Below, piece after piece: positions 19,297 to 28,020 of a DNA stretch of 64,000 nucleotides. Source of the DNA: Methylobacterium sp. J-078 (lineage in GTDB: Bacteria; Pseudomonadota; Alphaproteobacteria; Rhizobiales; Beijerinckiaceae); NCBI RefSeq assembly GCF_022829285.1, contig NZ_JAKSYI010000025.1, forward strand, positions 1 to 64,000. The letters run 5' to 3'. Below the pieces are notes generated by a model that was not told the origin of the DNA, did no database searches, and saw only the letters and a program-made list of their open reading frames with translations. Both the position numbers and the translations under genes were made by a program. Position 1 is the first letter of the stretch. Each line of letters begins with the position of its first letter.

Positions 19297-19998
19297 ATGC
19301 GACTCGACACCCTCGCCACCCTCAACGCGGAGCGCGCCGCGCGCCGGGCCGCGATCCTGGTGACCGACCTCGACGGCGGCGCCCAGCGCGTGGTGCGCGA
19401 GGCCGAGATCGCCGCCGATCCCCTCGCCGACCTCCTGGCGCGGCACCTCGCCTCGGGCCGGAGCGGCCTCGTGGAGGCCGGGGGGCGCACGCTGTTCCTC
19501 ACCGTGCAGGCTCCGCCCGTGCGCCTCGTCGTGATCGGCGCCGTGCATATCAGCCAGGCCCTGTGCCCGATGGCGCGCGCCCTCGACCTCGCGGTCACCG
19601 TCATCGATCCGCGCACGGCCTTCGCGACGCCCGAGCGCTTTCCGGGGATCGACCTCGTGACGCACTGGCCCGACGATGCCTTCGCGGGACCGGTCGCGCC
19701 CCTCGACCGCTACTGCGCCGTGGCGGCCCTGACCCACGACCCCAAGATCGACGACCCCGCCCTCGCCGCCGCGCTCAGGGCGGAGTGCTTCTACGTGGGC
19801 GCCCTCGGCTCGCGCAAAACCCACGCGGCCCGCGTCGCCCGGCTGGTCGGGGCCGGGTTCAGTGAGGCCGCGATCGGCCGGATCGCGGCGCCGATCGGCC
19901 TCGATATCGGCGCCGTCAGCCCGGCCGAGATCGCGGTCTCGATCCTGGCCCAGGTCGTCGCCGCGCAGCGCGCCCCGCGCACCGGGGCACCTGCGTGA
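19297..19998 (+). CDS. XdhC/CoxI family protein, Rossmann-domain type
   Basis: 233 residues corresponding to the C-terminal XdhC Rossmann domain. Landmarks are RLVVIGAVHISQALCPMAR, VTVIDPRTAFATPERFP, LTHDPKIDDPAL and YVGALGSRKTHAAR. It probably pairs with the preceding protein. Its stop overlaps the next start (GTGA, 4 nt). Confidence 0.88.
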   Translation: MRLDTLATLNAERAARRAAILVTDLDGGAQRVVREAEIAADPLADLLARHLASGRSGLVEAGGRTLFLTVQAPPVRLVVIGAVHISQALCPMARALDLAVTVIDPRTAFATPERFPGIDLVTHWPDDAFAGPVAPLDRYCAVAALTHDPKIDDPALAAALRAECFYVGALGSRKTHAARVARLVGAGFSEAAIGRIAAPIGLDIGAVSPAEIAVSILAQVVAAQRAPRTGAPA

Positions 19999-21035
19999 AG
20001 TTCGGGACGGTGCCGACCCGCGAGGCCGGCGGCCTCATCGCCGCCCATACGGTGCGGGCGCACGACGTCACCCTGCGCAAGGGCCTGGTCATCCCCGCCG
20101 AGGATGCGGCGCGCCTCGCGGCGGGGGGCCTGTCCGAACTCGTCGCCGTCACCCTCGAGCCCGGGGACGTGGGGGAGGATGCGGCGGCCGAGCGCCTCGC
20201 CGCGCACCTGGCCGGCCCGCACCTCACCCGCGAGCCGCCGTTCACCGGGCGCTGCAACCTGCACGCCGCCACGGCCGGGCTGCTGCGGATCGACCGCGCG
20301 GCCATCGACGCGGTCAACGGCATCGACGAGGCGATCACGGTGGCGACGCTGCCCGCCCACAAGCCGGTGGTGACCGGCGAGATGGTGGCCACGATCAAGA
20401 TCATTCCGTACGCGGTCTCGGGCGAGGCCCTGGGTCGCGCCTGCCGCGCCGCGCCCGAGGGGGTCCTCGGCGTCGCGCCCTATCGTCTGCGCCGGATCGG
20501 GGTCGTCTCCACGCTCCTGCCCGGGCTCAAGCCGGCGACCATCGACAAGACCCTGGCCAATTTGCGCCGCCGCCTCGCCCCGACCGGGGCCGAACTCGTC
20601 ACCGATGCCCGCGTTCCGCACCGCGCGGAAAGCCTGGCCGGGGCGATCGGCGCGGCGATCCGGGAAGACCGGGCCGAACTCGTCGTGGTGTTCGGCGCCT
20701 CGGCCATCGCCGACCGCCGCGACGTGATCCCCAGCGCCATCGAGGCGGCCGGCGGGCGTGTGGAGCATCTCGGCATGCCGGTGGACCCCGGCAATCTCCT
20801 CCTCGTGGGCGGGGTCGGCGACGTGCCGGTGATCGGCGCGCCCGGCTGCGCCCGCTCGCCCAAGGAGAACGGGTTCGACTGGGTGCTGCACCGGCTGCTC
20901 GCCGGCCTCGCGGTCACCCGGGCGGATATCGTCGCCCTCGGCGTCGGCGGCCTCCTGATGGAGATCGTCTCGCGGCCCCAGCCCCGCTCCGGCGGCGACC
21001 CGGCCCAGGATACCGAGGGCGAGGACGATGCCTGA
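19995..21035 (+). CDS. Molybdopterin-binding (MoCF-domain) protein
   Basis: 346 residues from GTG 19995. The second half resembles the MogA/MoeA MoCF domain that binds molybdopterin (IGVVSTLLPG at about 167, AELVVVFGASAIADRRDVIP, MPVDPGNLLLVGGVGDVPVIGAPGCARSP). The N-terminal part, with TLPAHKPVVTGEMVATIKIIPYAV, is common in Mo-hydroxylase maturation clusters. It overlaps both neighbours (4 nt and 8 nt), so translational coupling is likely. Confidence 0.85.
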   Translation: MKFGTVPTREAGGLIAAHTVRAHDVTLRKGLVIPAEDAARLAAGGLSELVAVTLEPGDVGEDAAAERLAAHLAGPHLTREPPFTGRCNLHAATAGLLRIDRAAIDAVNGIDEAITVATLPAHKPVVTGEMVATIKIIPYAVSGEALGRACRAAPEGVLGVAPYRLRRIGVVSTLLPGLKPATIDKTLANLRRRLAPTGAELVTDARVPHRAESLAGAIGAAIREDRAELVVVFGASAIADRRDVIPSAIEAAGGRVEHLGMPVDPGNLLLVGGVGDVPVIGAPGCARSPKENGFDWVLHRLLAGLAVTRADIVALGVGGLLMEIVSRPQPRSGGDPAQDTEGEDDA

Positions 21036-21615
21036 CCTCGGCCTCATCCTCCTCGCCGCCGGGCGCGGCACCCGCTTCGGGGCGGACCCCAAGCTCCTGC
21101 AGCCCCTCGCGGGGCGACCCCTCGTGCGCCATGCCGCCGAAGCCGCCATCGGCGCGGGCCTCGGCCCGGTCGTGGCGGTGCTGGGGGCCCATGCCGACCG
21201 GGTCGGGATGGCCCTCGACGGGCTCGACCTCGTGCGCGTGCCGAACCCGGCCCACGCGGAGGGTCTCTCGACCTCGCTCCGGGCGGGCCTCGCGGCCCTC
21301 CCGGCCGATCTCGCGGTGGTCCTCGTGCTCCTCGGCGACATGCCGCGCGTGACCACCCGCCACCTGACCGCCCTCGCGGAGGCGTTCCGCCGCGCGGACC
21401 CGGTCCCGTCCGCCGTGGTGCCGGTCCATGCCGGACAGCGCGGCAACCCGGTTCTGCTCAACCGCCAGCGCCTGGGTCCCGCCCTCGCGCGCCTCACCGG
21501 CGACCAGGGAGCGGGGCGCCTGCTCGCGGGCCGCGACGACGTGCTCGAACTCGCGATGGATGCGGGCGTGACCCTCGACGTCGATACCCCGGCGGCCCTG
21601 GCCGCCCTCGGGTGA
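21028..21615 (+). CDS. mocA: MobA/MocA-like nucleotidyltransferase
   Basis: 195-residue NTP transferase. The nucleotide-binding loop LLAAGRGTRFGADPKLL, the LLGDMPRVT metal-binding motif and the HAGQRGNPVLL segment match MocA, which attaches CMP to molybdopterin to make the cytosine dinucleotide cofactor of xanthine-oxidase-family enzymes. GMP transfer (MobA) is the less likely alternative. It is the last gene of the operon begun at 18964. Confidence 0.82.
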   Translation: MPDLGLILLAAGRGTRFGADPKLLQPLAGRPLVRHAAEAAIGAGLGPVVAVLGAHADRVGMALDGLDLVRVPNPAHAEGLSTSLRAGLAALPADLAVVLVLLGDMPRVTTRHLTALAEAFRRADPVPSAVVPVHAGQRGNPVLLNRQRLGPALARLTGDQGAGRLLAGRDDVLELAMDAGVTLDVDTPAALAALG

Positions 21616-21619
21616 GCGT

Positions 21620-21793
21620 TCAGCCCCGCGCCGCGCCGCCTTTGGCGCCGGATTTGGAATCGGACCGGCACCGGTCCGAGCAGTAGCGGACCTCGTCCCA
21701 GACCCGCTCCCACTTCTTGCGCCACGCGAAGGGCTTGCCGCACTGGGCGCAGATCTTGGTGGGCAGGTCGCCCTTCTTGCGCATCCGCGCCAT
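21620..21793 (-). CDS. DUF2256 family zinc-ribbon-like protein
   Basis: 57 residues, too short for many gene finders. It begins MARMRKKGDLPTKICAQCGK and carries two CxxC-type pairs (ICAQCGKPF and YCSDRCR) around a WRKKWERVWDEVRYC core, matching DUF2256. Function unknown. In many genomes DUF2256 genes lie beside cryptochrome/photolyase genes, and one is present about 1.1 kb away here. Confidence 0.82.
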   Translation of the reverse strand: MARMRKKGDLPTKICAQCGKPFAWRKKWERVWDEVRYCSDRCRSDSKSGAKGGAARG

Positions 21794-21832
21794 GGTTTGT
21801 CGCCCGATCGCATTCGGAAACGAAGAGGGGGG

Positions 21833-22699
21833 CTACCGCCCCAGATGCCCGGCCTCCGTGGCGGGGACCGGGCTCCAGCGGTTGAGCTGGATGTAGCCAT
21901 CGCGGGCCGCCACGACGATGTGGCGCCGGTAGCGGTGCACGACGCTGCCGGGCGTGTGCCGGTGCGCCTCGCGCCAGCCCTCGGCTTCCGCCACGTAGAC
22001 CCGCGTCTCGCCCACCCGGGCCAGGGTCTCGATGGTGCCGAAGGCCCGCACCCGGCGCAGGATGGCCTCGACCTCGGCCCGGAAATCCAGGGTGCGGTCC
22101 GCATCCGTCACCCGCGGCCAGTAGGACCCCGCGCCCTGCGGCACGGGGGTCTTCCAGAGGGCCGGCAGATCGCGGGCGATGGGCCCGGCGGCGATGCGGC
22201 GCGCGGCCATCTGGCACTTCGCCAGCAGGGATTCGTGGGTCTCCCGCTCACTCAGCGGGAAGCGCTCCTGGGCCAGGATGTCGCCGGTGTCGAAGCCGTC
22301 CTCGGCCAGGACGTGGGCGGTGACGCCCCATTCGGGCTGCCCGTCGCTGATCGCCTTGAACAGGGGGTAGGGCCCGCGGCCCATGGGAAGCGGCGAGGGA
22401 TGGAAGTTCAACCCGTAGGCCGCAGCATCGCGCCAGCCGCGCACGAGCCAGGGATAGCCGGCCACGACCAGCGCCCAGTCCCGCCCGTGCGCCTCCGCCA
22501 GGGCGGCGAGATCCTCCGGCTTCATCCGCGAGATCTGCATCGGCACGCGATGGCGGCGCGCGCTCGCCACCACGGCCTCGTTGTGGTCGTAGATCCCGTC
22601 GCAGGGCCGGGTGAACAGCTTGATCGGCGGCCAGCCCGCCCCGACCAGGGCCTCGAACACGCCGCCGAGGAAATCGATGCCGGCAAAGGCGAACTTCAT
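21833..22699 (-). CDS. Formyltransferase-family protein (Fmt-like)
   Basis: 288 residues. The formyltransferase core shows NFHPSPLPMGRGPYP, with the catalytic Asn-His, and the TAHVLAEDGFDTGDIL motif with its essential Asp. It starts MKFAFAGIDFLGGVFEALV. It is shorter than methionyl-tRNA formyltransferase, and the C-terminal part (HRYRRHIVVAARDGYIQL) differs, so it is more likely a sugar- or small-molecule formyltransferase than Fmt itself. The substrate cannot be assigned. Divergent from the cryptochrome gene (198 nt). Confidence 0.78.
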   Translation of the reverse strand: MKFAFAGIDFLGGVFEALVGAGWPPIKLFTRPCDGIYDHNEAVVASARRHRVPMQISRMKPEDLAALAEAHGRDWALVVAGYPWLVRGWRDAAAYGLNFHPSPLPMGRGPYPLFKAISDGQPEWGVTAHVLAEDGFDTGDILAQERFPLSERETHESLLAKCQMAARRIAAGPIARDLPALWKTPVPQGAGSYWPRVTDADRTLDFRAEVEAILRRVRAFGTIETLARVGETRVYVAEAEGWREAHRHTPGSVVHRYRRHIVVAARDGYIQLNRWSPVPATEAGHLGR

Positions 22700-22897
22700 G
22701 CGGCTCCCAACATTCCTGCGACGTCACGGATCGGCCGATCCCGCGCGCCGCCGGCTCCCCGCCAGCGGCTTACGCCATACCTAAGGGATCGGCAGCGGAT
22801 TGGGAGCCGAAATGGCGCGGGACATCGCCGAGATCGAAACGGACGGGCACCGACTCGCCCGAAGCACCGGACCTCTCGGCCGCTCCCGGCGGGAGGC

Positions 22898-24553
22898 GTG
22901 AGTCCCATCCGCACGCTCCGCTTCCTCCTCGGCGACCAGCTCACCCGCCGCATCGTCACCCTCACGGACCTCGACCCGGACCACGACGTGGTGCTGCTGG
23001 TCGAGGTCCGGGCGGAGGCGACCTACGTGCGCCACCACAAGCAGAAGATCGCCTTCCTGTTCTCGGCCATGCGGCATTTCGCGGCCGAGCTGGAGGCCGA
23101 GGGCGTGCGGGTGGATTACGTCCGCCTCGACGATCCCGCCAACACCGGCAGCTTCACCGGGGAGCTCATGCGCGCCATCGCCCGCCACGAGCCCGACCGG
23201 GTCGTGGTCACGGAGCCTGGCGAGTGGCGGGTCTGGGAGATGATGCAGGCCTGGCGCGACGATGCCGGAGTGCCGGTGCAGATCCGCGACGACAACCGCT
23301 TCCTCTGTCCCCGCGCCGATTTCGCCGCCTGGGCCGGGGACCGTCGGAGCCTGCGCATGGAGACGTTCTATCGCGGCATGCGCCGGCGCACCGGGCTGCT
23401 CATGGACGGGGGAGAGCCGACCGGCGGCCGTTGGAACTTCGACGCCGAGAACCGCAAGGGCCTGCCGAAAGGGCACGCGCTCCCCGAGCGGGTCGGCTTC
23501 CCGCCGGACGCCATCACCCGGGACGTCATCGCCCTCGTGGAGGCCGAGTTCGCCGACCATTTCGGCGCGACCGAGGCCTTCGCCTGGCCGGTGACCCGCG
23601 CCGACGCGCTCGCGGCCTTCCGGCACTTCCTCGCGGTCGGCCTGCCGCTCTTCGGCGACTACCAGGACGCCATGCGGACGGGGGCCCCGTTCCTGTACCA
23701 CGCGCTCATTTCTCCGGCGCTGAATGCCGGGCTCCTCACGCCCGAGGAGGTCTGCCGGGCGGCGGAGCGGGCCTACCGCGAGGGGGCCGCCCCCCTCCAC
23801 TGCGTCGAGGGCTTCATCCGGCAGATCCTGGGCTGGCGCGAATACGTGCGCGGGCTCTACTGGGCGCGGATGCCGGACTACGCGGGCTCGAACGCCCTGG
23901 AGGCCACCCGCGATCTGCCGTGGTTCTACTGGTCGGGCGAGACCGAGATGAACTGCCTGGCGCAGAGCATCGCCGACACGCGCGCGCATGCCTACGCCCA
24001 CCACATCCAGCGCCTGATGGTGACGGGCAACTTCGCGCTGCTCGCCGGCATCGCGCCGGCCCAGGTGGAGGAATGGTACCTCGTCGTCTACGCCGATGCC
24101 TACGAATGGGTGGAACTGCCCAACGTCCACGGGATGGTGCTCTGGGCCGATGGCGGCGTGATGGGCTCGAAGCCCTACGCGGCCTCCGGCGCCTACATCA
24201 ACCGCATGTCGGATTACTGCCGGGGTTGCGCCTACGACGTGGCGAAGCGGACCGGTCCCACGGCCTGCCCGTTCAACGCGCTCTACTGGAACTTCCTGAT
24301 CACGCATGCGGACCGGCTCTCCGGCAATCCCCGCCTCGCGATGCCCTACCGGAACCTCGCGCGCCTCGACCCGAGCGTGCGGGCCGAAATCCAGGCGCGG
24401 GCGGCCCGCTTCCTCGACGGGCTCGCGGCGCCGAGCCCGCCGGTGCAGGGCGCCCTCGATCTCGCGCCGCCGCCGCCACGTCGCGCGCCCGGCCGGCGCA
24501 AGGCCCCTGGGGCTACCAAGGTCCCCAGGGCTACCAAGGCGTCCAGGCCGTGA
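22898..24553 (+). CDS. Fe-S cryptochrome/(6-4) photolyase (FeS-BCP, PhrB/CryB family)
   Basis: 551 residues from GTG 22898, starting at the family N-terminus (IRTLRFLLGDQL). The FAD-binding domain carries CVEGFIRQILGWREYVRGLYW, NCLAQSIADTR and HHIQRLMVTGNFALLAGI. Four cysteines, Cys353, Cys441, Cys444 and Cys457 (NCLAQ, DYCRGC, TACPFN), have the same spacing as the [4Fe-4S] ligands of Agrobacterium PhrB (350, 438, 441, 454), so it should repair (6-4) photoproducts or sense light. GGGAGG is only 1 nt from the GTG, so the start is somewhat uncertain. The tail is built of 18-bp tandem repeats and overlaps the convergent next gene by 23 nt. Confidence 0.9.
   Translation: MSPIRTLRFLLGDQLTRRIVTLTDLDPDHDVVLLVEVRAEATYVRHHKQKIAFLFSAMRHFAAELEAEGVRVDYVRLDDPANTGSFTGELMRAIARHEPDRVVVTEPGEWRVWEMMQAWRDDAGVPVQIRDDNRFLCPRADFAAWAGDRRSLRMETFYRGMRRRTGLLMDGGEPTGGRWNFDAENRKGLPKGHALPERVGFPPDAITRDVIALVEAEFADHFGATEAFAWPVTRADALAAFRHFLAVGLPLFGDYQDAMRTGAPFLYHALISPALNAGLLTPEEVCRAAERAYREGAAPLHCVEGFIRQILGWREYVRGLYWARMPDYAGSNALEATRDLPWFYWSGETEMNCLAQSIADTRAHAYAHHIQRLMVTGNFALLAGIAPAQVEEWYLVVYADAYEWVELPNVHGMVLWADGGVMGSKPYAASGAYINRMSDYCRGCAYDVAKRTGPTACPFNALYWNFLITHADRLSGNPRLAMPYRNLARLDPSVRAEIQARAARFLDGLAAPSPPVQGALDLAPPPPRRAPGRRKAPGATKVPRATKASRP
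24499..24552. repeat. Three tandem 18-bp units at the cryptochrome gene end
   Basis: Units start at 24499, 24517 and 24535, each opening CAAGG; units 1 and 2 both end GGGCTAC. They encode KAPGAT, KVPRAT and KASRP in the cryptochrome frame. The opposite gene's stop codon lies inside unit 2. Confidence 0.7.
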
Positions 24554-25211
24554 GGCCCACATAGGCGGCGGTGTCCCGCCGGGCGCTGGCCATCTGCAGG
24601 CCGGCGGCGAGCCGCAGGTTGAACCGGCCGAGGGCGAAATCCGTCGCGTGCAGTCCGACATTCCATTTCGCGTAGCCGGTCTCGTCGCGGTAATGCGCGA
24701 GTTCGGGCCCGAGATAGGCGCCCCAGAACCGGTACCCCCAGGAGAGCCGGCCCCAGGCGCTCATGCGGGTGCTGCCGAGGATGAGCGTGGCCGTGAGCAG
24801 CGTGTCGTCGCTCGGCCGGGCCCAGACCTCGCCGTGGAGGCGCAGGCCGAAGCGGGCAGGGAGTGCCTGGACGCAGCCGCAACCCGACAGGACGTCCATC
24901 GTGCCCTCGGGCCCCGCATAGGCCGCGACCACCCCCCATTCCGGGAACCACTGGTATCCGAACACCACGGCGCCGACGATGCTGTCCCGGGTCAGCGCGC
25001 CCTCCCGCCGGCGCCCGGCGCCGAGGTTCGCGAGGGCGACGAAGCCTTGCCCGTCGACCCGGTCGAGCGCCACCTTCGCGCCACCGCTGACGAAGACCGA
25101 GGGGCTCGCCTCCAGGCTGCCGAACAGGAGCAGCGAGGCCGGGGACGTCGCCTCCGCGCCCGCGACGGCCACCGAGGCGACGAGCCAGCCGAGGCATCCC
25201 ACGAGGCGCAC
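24531..25211 (-). CDS. bcsS: BcsS-like cellulose biosynthesis-associated protein
   Basis: About 226 residues from GTG 25211, with a signal peptide (VRLVGCLGWLVASVAVAGAEA). The body has FGYQWFPEWGVVAAYAGPEG, FGLRLHGEVWARP, WGRLSWGYRFWGAYLGPE and KWNVGLHATDFALGRF, features of the BcsS family, probably an outer-membrane beta-barrel. A longer frame from TTG 25310 exists; the GTG is preferred because it starts directly at the signal peptide. No bcsA or bcsB is nearby. Its 3' end overlaps the convergent cryptochrome gene by 23 nt. Confidence 0.72.
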   Translation of the reverse strand: MRLVGCLGWLVASVAVAGAEATSPASLLLFGSLEASPSVFVSGGAKVALDRVDGQGFVALANLGAGRRREGALTRDSIVGAVVFGYQWFPEWGVVAAYAGPEGTMDVLSGCGCVQALPARFGLRLHGEVWARPSDDTLLTATLILGSTRMSAWGRLSWGYRFWGAYLGPELAHYRDETGYAKWNVGLHATDFALGRFNLRLAAGLQMASARRDTAAYVGLTAWTPW

Positions 25212-25527
25212 CCACCGGAGCGGGCCGCGAAGACATCCTCCTCTGGGTCGCACGGTCCGCCCGGTCTCACAGCGACGCGAGGGACAATCTTCAACGGTCT
25301 GCGCGCGCAATCAACGCTGGGTTGAAAGACCGAATGCTTTTTCGATCGATCTCTCAACAGCCTTGCTCAAATAGACAGGCGACCGAGACCGATGCGATAT
25401 CTCAGAGAATTCACTTTCGAGAATTTAAACTTGAGGTTGTCACTCCCGCGCGCTGTGTCATCGCGCACGCGGTGGATCGGACAGGTCGTCGGAAGCCCCG
25501 ATTCGCCGTGCGGTCAGGGGCGTTCGC
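25212..25527. other. Intergenic region with AT-rich core and a dyad
   Basis: 316 nt between divergent genes. 25320-25440 is AT-rich for this genome. GTTGAAAGA (25321-25329) pairs with TCTCTCAAC (25350-25358) with one mismatch, a possible regulator site or leader hairpin. Open frames here are short and not family-like. Confidence 0.4.
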
Positions 25528-26193
25528 TTGGCGTTGTGGCCCAACTCGGCTACAGCCCGCCTCAGGACAGTCGCCAACGGCCGAGCTTTCTTGTCACCTG
25601 CTGCCAGAACTTCCGAGGTTCTCACCGTGCTCGCCGAGCAGGAGGGAGACCGCCTGACCGTCGGGGACATCGTCGCCGTCCTGAAGGATCGCGCCTTCGC
25701 GCTCCTCATCGTGATCCTCGGCTTGCCGAACTGCCTGCCGATGCCGCCGCCGATTCCCCTGGTCTGCGGCCTGCTGCTGCTGCTGGTTGCGGTTCAGATC
25801 ACGGCCGGCATGGCGTCGCCCTGGCTGCCGCGCGCGCTCCTGCGGCGCTCCGTGGCCCGCAAGGACGTGGAGCGCGCCGCCGGACGCGCCGTGCCGCTGC
25901 TGCGCCGCCTCGAGCACTGGTCGCGTCCCCGCATGAGCCTGTTCGAGACCGGCCTCGGCATGCGCGGCGTCGGGCTGCTGCTGCTCACCCTGTCGCTGGC
26001 CCTGATCGTGGCCGCGCCCATCGTCGGCCAGATCCCCCTGGGGCTGGCGATCTGCCTCCTCGGTCTCGGCCTGGTGGAGCGCGACGGGATCGTGGTCCTG
26101 GGCGGCGTCGCCATCGGCGCCCTCGGCGTCCTGCTGAACGCCGGCTTCGTCTACGCGATCGTCTCGGGCATCATGGGCCTGTTCAACCTCTGA
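25528..26193 (+). CDS. exoD: ExoD-family exopolysaccharide synthesis protein
   Basis: Up to 221 residues. The conserved part starts near RTSEVLTVLAEQEGDRLTVG and continues with DRAFALLIVILGLPNCLPMP, followed by four or more hydrophobic helices and an RLEHWSRPR segment, as in ExoD. ExoD affects exopolysaccharide production and alkaline tolerance in rhizobia. The start is uncertain: no ATG precedes the conserved part. Candidates are TTG 25528 (used), TTG 25591 and GTG 25627. Confidence 0.75.
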   Translation: MALWPNSATARLRTVANGRAFLSPAARTSEVLTVLAEQEGDRLTVGDIVAVLKDRAFALLIVILGLPNCLPMPPPIPLVCGLLLLLVAVQITAGMASPWLPRALLRRSVARKDVERAAGRAVPLLRRLEHWSRPRMSLFETGLGMRGVGLLLLTLSLALIVAAPIVGQIPLGLAICLLGLGLVERDGIVVLGGVAIGALGVLLNAGFVYAIVSGIMGLFNL

Positions 26194-26248
26194 ACGACCC
26201 CGCCTTGAGTTTCCTCGCCGCAGCCCCCGCGGTCGACGCCCGCCGGCC

Positions 26249-27115
26249 TCAGGCTTCGAGGTGGCGCCCGCGGAACAGGCGATAGACCAGGCCGCCGCGA
26301 CGCCCGACCAGCATCGAGGCGAGGTAGAGGCCGCCGGCCGCCAGCACGATGGCGGGCCCAGTCGGCACGTCGGCCTGGTACGAGACGCTGAGGCCGATCA
26401 CGCTCGACAGCATCGCGATCAGGACGGAGACCGGGATCATCCCCGACAGGTCGGCGGCCCAGAACCGCGCCGCGATGGCCGGGAGCAGCATCAGCCCCAC
26501 GGCCAGCAGGGTGCCGAGTGCCTGGAAGCCGCCCACGAGGTTCATCACCACGAGGCCCAGGAAGGCGTAGTGCACCGGACCGCCGGCCCGGCTGACCGTG
26601 CGCAGGAACAGCGGGTCGACGCATTCCATGACCAGCGGCCGGTAGATCGCCGCCAGGCCGAACAGCGTCACGGTCGCGATGCCGCCGAGGAGCCAGAGCG
26701 CCGGATCGTCGAGGGCCAGCACGCTGCCGAACAGGATGTGCAGCAGGTCGATCTGCGATCCGCGCAGGGAGACCAGCAGGACGCCGCCCGCCAGCGAGAT
26801 CAGGTAGAAGGCGGCGAGACTCGCATCCTCCTTGATGGCGGTGGAGCGGGTGACGAGCCCGGCCATCAGCGCCACGCACAGGCCCGCCGCGAGGCCGCCC
26901 AGCGTCATCGCGGGCAGCGACAGTCCTGCGACCAGGAAGCCGACCGCCGCCCCCGGCAGGATGGCGTGGCTCATGGCATCGCTCATCAGGCTCATGCGCC
27001 GCAGCATCAGGAACACGCCGACGGGCGGCGCCGAGAGCGAGAGGGCGAGGCAGCCGACCAGGGCCCGGCGCATGAAGCCGAACTCGATGAAGGGGCCGAA
27101 CAGGAGGTCGATCAA
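26249..27115 (-). CDS. znuB: Zinc ABC transporter permease
   Basis: 288-residue metal ABC permease of the ABC-3 family with about 8 transmembrane helices. Family segments are RRMSLMSDAMSHAILPGAAVGF near the N-terminus and MECVDPLFLRTVSRAG, LLAVGLMLLPAIAARFWA later. It overlaps znuC by 4 nt (ATGA). Zinc rather than manganese specificity is inferred from the Zur regulator next door. No substrate-binding gene (znuA) is present in the window. Confidence 0.88.
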   Translation of the reverse strand: MIDLLFGPFIEFGFMRRALVGCLALSLSAPPVGVFLMLRRMSLMSDAMSHAILPGAAVGFLVAGLSLPAMTLGGLAAGLCVALMAGLVTRSTAIKEDASLAAFYLISLAGGVLLVSLRGSQIDLLHILFGSVLALDDPALWLLGGIATVTLFGLAAIYRPLVMECVDPLFLRTVSRAGGPVHYAFLGLVVMNLVGGFQALGTLLAVGLMLLPAIAARFWAADLSGMIPVSVLIAMLSSVIGLSVSYQADVPTGPAIVLAAGGLYLASMLVGRRGGLVYRLFRGRHLEA

Positions 27116-28020
27116 GCGGCGTGTCCGTGGCCGCGCGCCGGATCGGGCGCGGCGGGCTTCGGGGGGCTCGCCGCCTTGGCCGGCGAAGGCCCGTGATGCC
27201 CCTCCCCATGCGCGTGATGCTCATGGGTATGGGCATGGGCATGAGAATGGTCGTGGTCCGGGCCGGTCGCCGGTTCCGCGTGGCGGCCGCAGATCGCCGC
27301 GTCCTCGTCCCAGGCCTCCGACAGGCTCTGGGCGCGGGCGAGGTTCTCGGCCGTGAGCACAGCCCCGGTGGCGCCCCAGGCCACCGCCTCGCGGGCGAGG
27401 AGCAGGGTCTGGGGGAAGTGACCGCGCACCTGCGCCAGGTCGTGCAGGGCGGCCACGATGGTGCGGCCCTGATCGTGCCAGGACCGGATGAGCGCCAGCA
27501 GATCGGCGGTGGTGCGCCCGTCGACGCCCGTGAAGGGCTCGTCGAGGAGCAGGATGCGGGCGTCCTGCACGATGAGGCGGGCGAACAGGGCGCGCTGGAA
27601 CTGGCCCCCCGAGAGCGTGCCGATCAGCCGGTCCTCGAAGCCGCCGAGACCGACCTTGGCCAGCGCGTCCATCAGCATCGGCCGATGGGGCCGGGCGCTG
27701 CGCCAGGGGCCGAGCCGGTGCCAGAGGCCCATGGCCACGAGGTCGAGGACCCGCAGCGGAAAGCTGCGGTCGATCTCGGCGGCCTGCGGCAGGTAGGCGA
27801 TGCTTCCCTTCGGAGCCGGCCGCTCGATCCGTCCCTCCAGGCAGGGGATCTCGCCGACGATGCCCTTGAGCAGCGTGGACTTGCCGGCGCCGTTCGGGCC
27901 CACCAGCGCGAGGAGGGCGCCCTGCGGAATCGTGCCGTCGAGGTGATGCACCGCCGGGTGCCGGTCATAGGCGAGGGTCAACCCCCGGAGCGCGATCGCC
28001 CCGTCGCGGTCGCAGCTCAT
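27112..28020 (-). CDS. znuC: Zinc ABC transporter ATP-binding protein with His-rich tail
   Basis: 302 residues from ATG 28020. Walker A is GPNGAGKST (41-49), the signature is TLSGGQFQRALFARL and Walker B ILLLDEPFTGVDG. The last ~45 residues form an extra tail rich in histidine (DHDHSHAHAHTHEHHAHGEG), absent from typical ABC ATPases and probably able to hold zinc. A GTG start at 28032 is possible, but ATG 28020 overlaps the stop of a small upstream gene in the usual ATGA arrangement, so it is preferred. Confidence 0.88.
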   Translation of the reverse strand: MSCDRDGAIALRGLTLAYDRHPAVHHLDGTIPQGALLALVGPNGAGKSTLLKGIVGEIPCLEGRIERPAPKGSIAYLPQAAEIDRSFPLRVLDLVAMGLWHRLGPWRSARPHRPMLMDALAKVGLGGFEDRLIGTLSGGQFQRALFARLIVQDARILLLDEPFTGVDGRTTADLLALIRSWHDQGRTIVAALHDLAQVRGHFPQTLLLAREAVAWGATGAVLTAENLARAQSLSEAWDEDAAICGRHAEPATGPDHDHSHAHAHTHEHHAHGEGHHGPSPAKAASPPKPAAPDPARGHGHAA

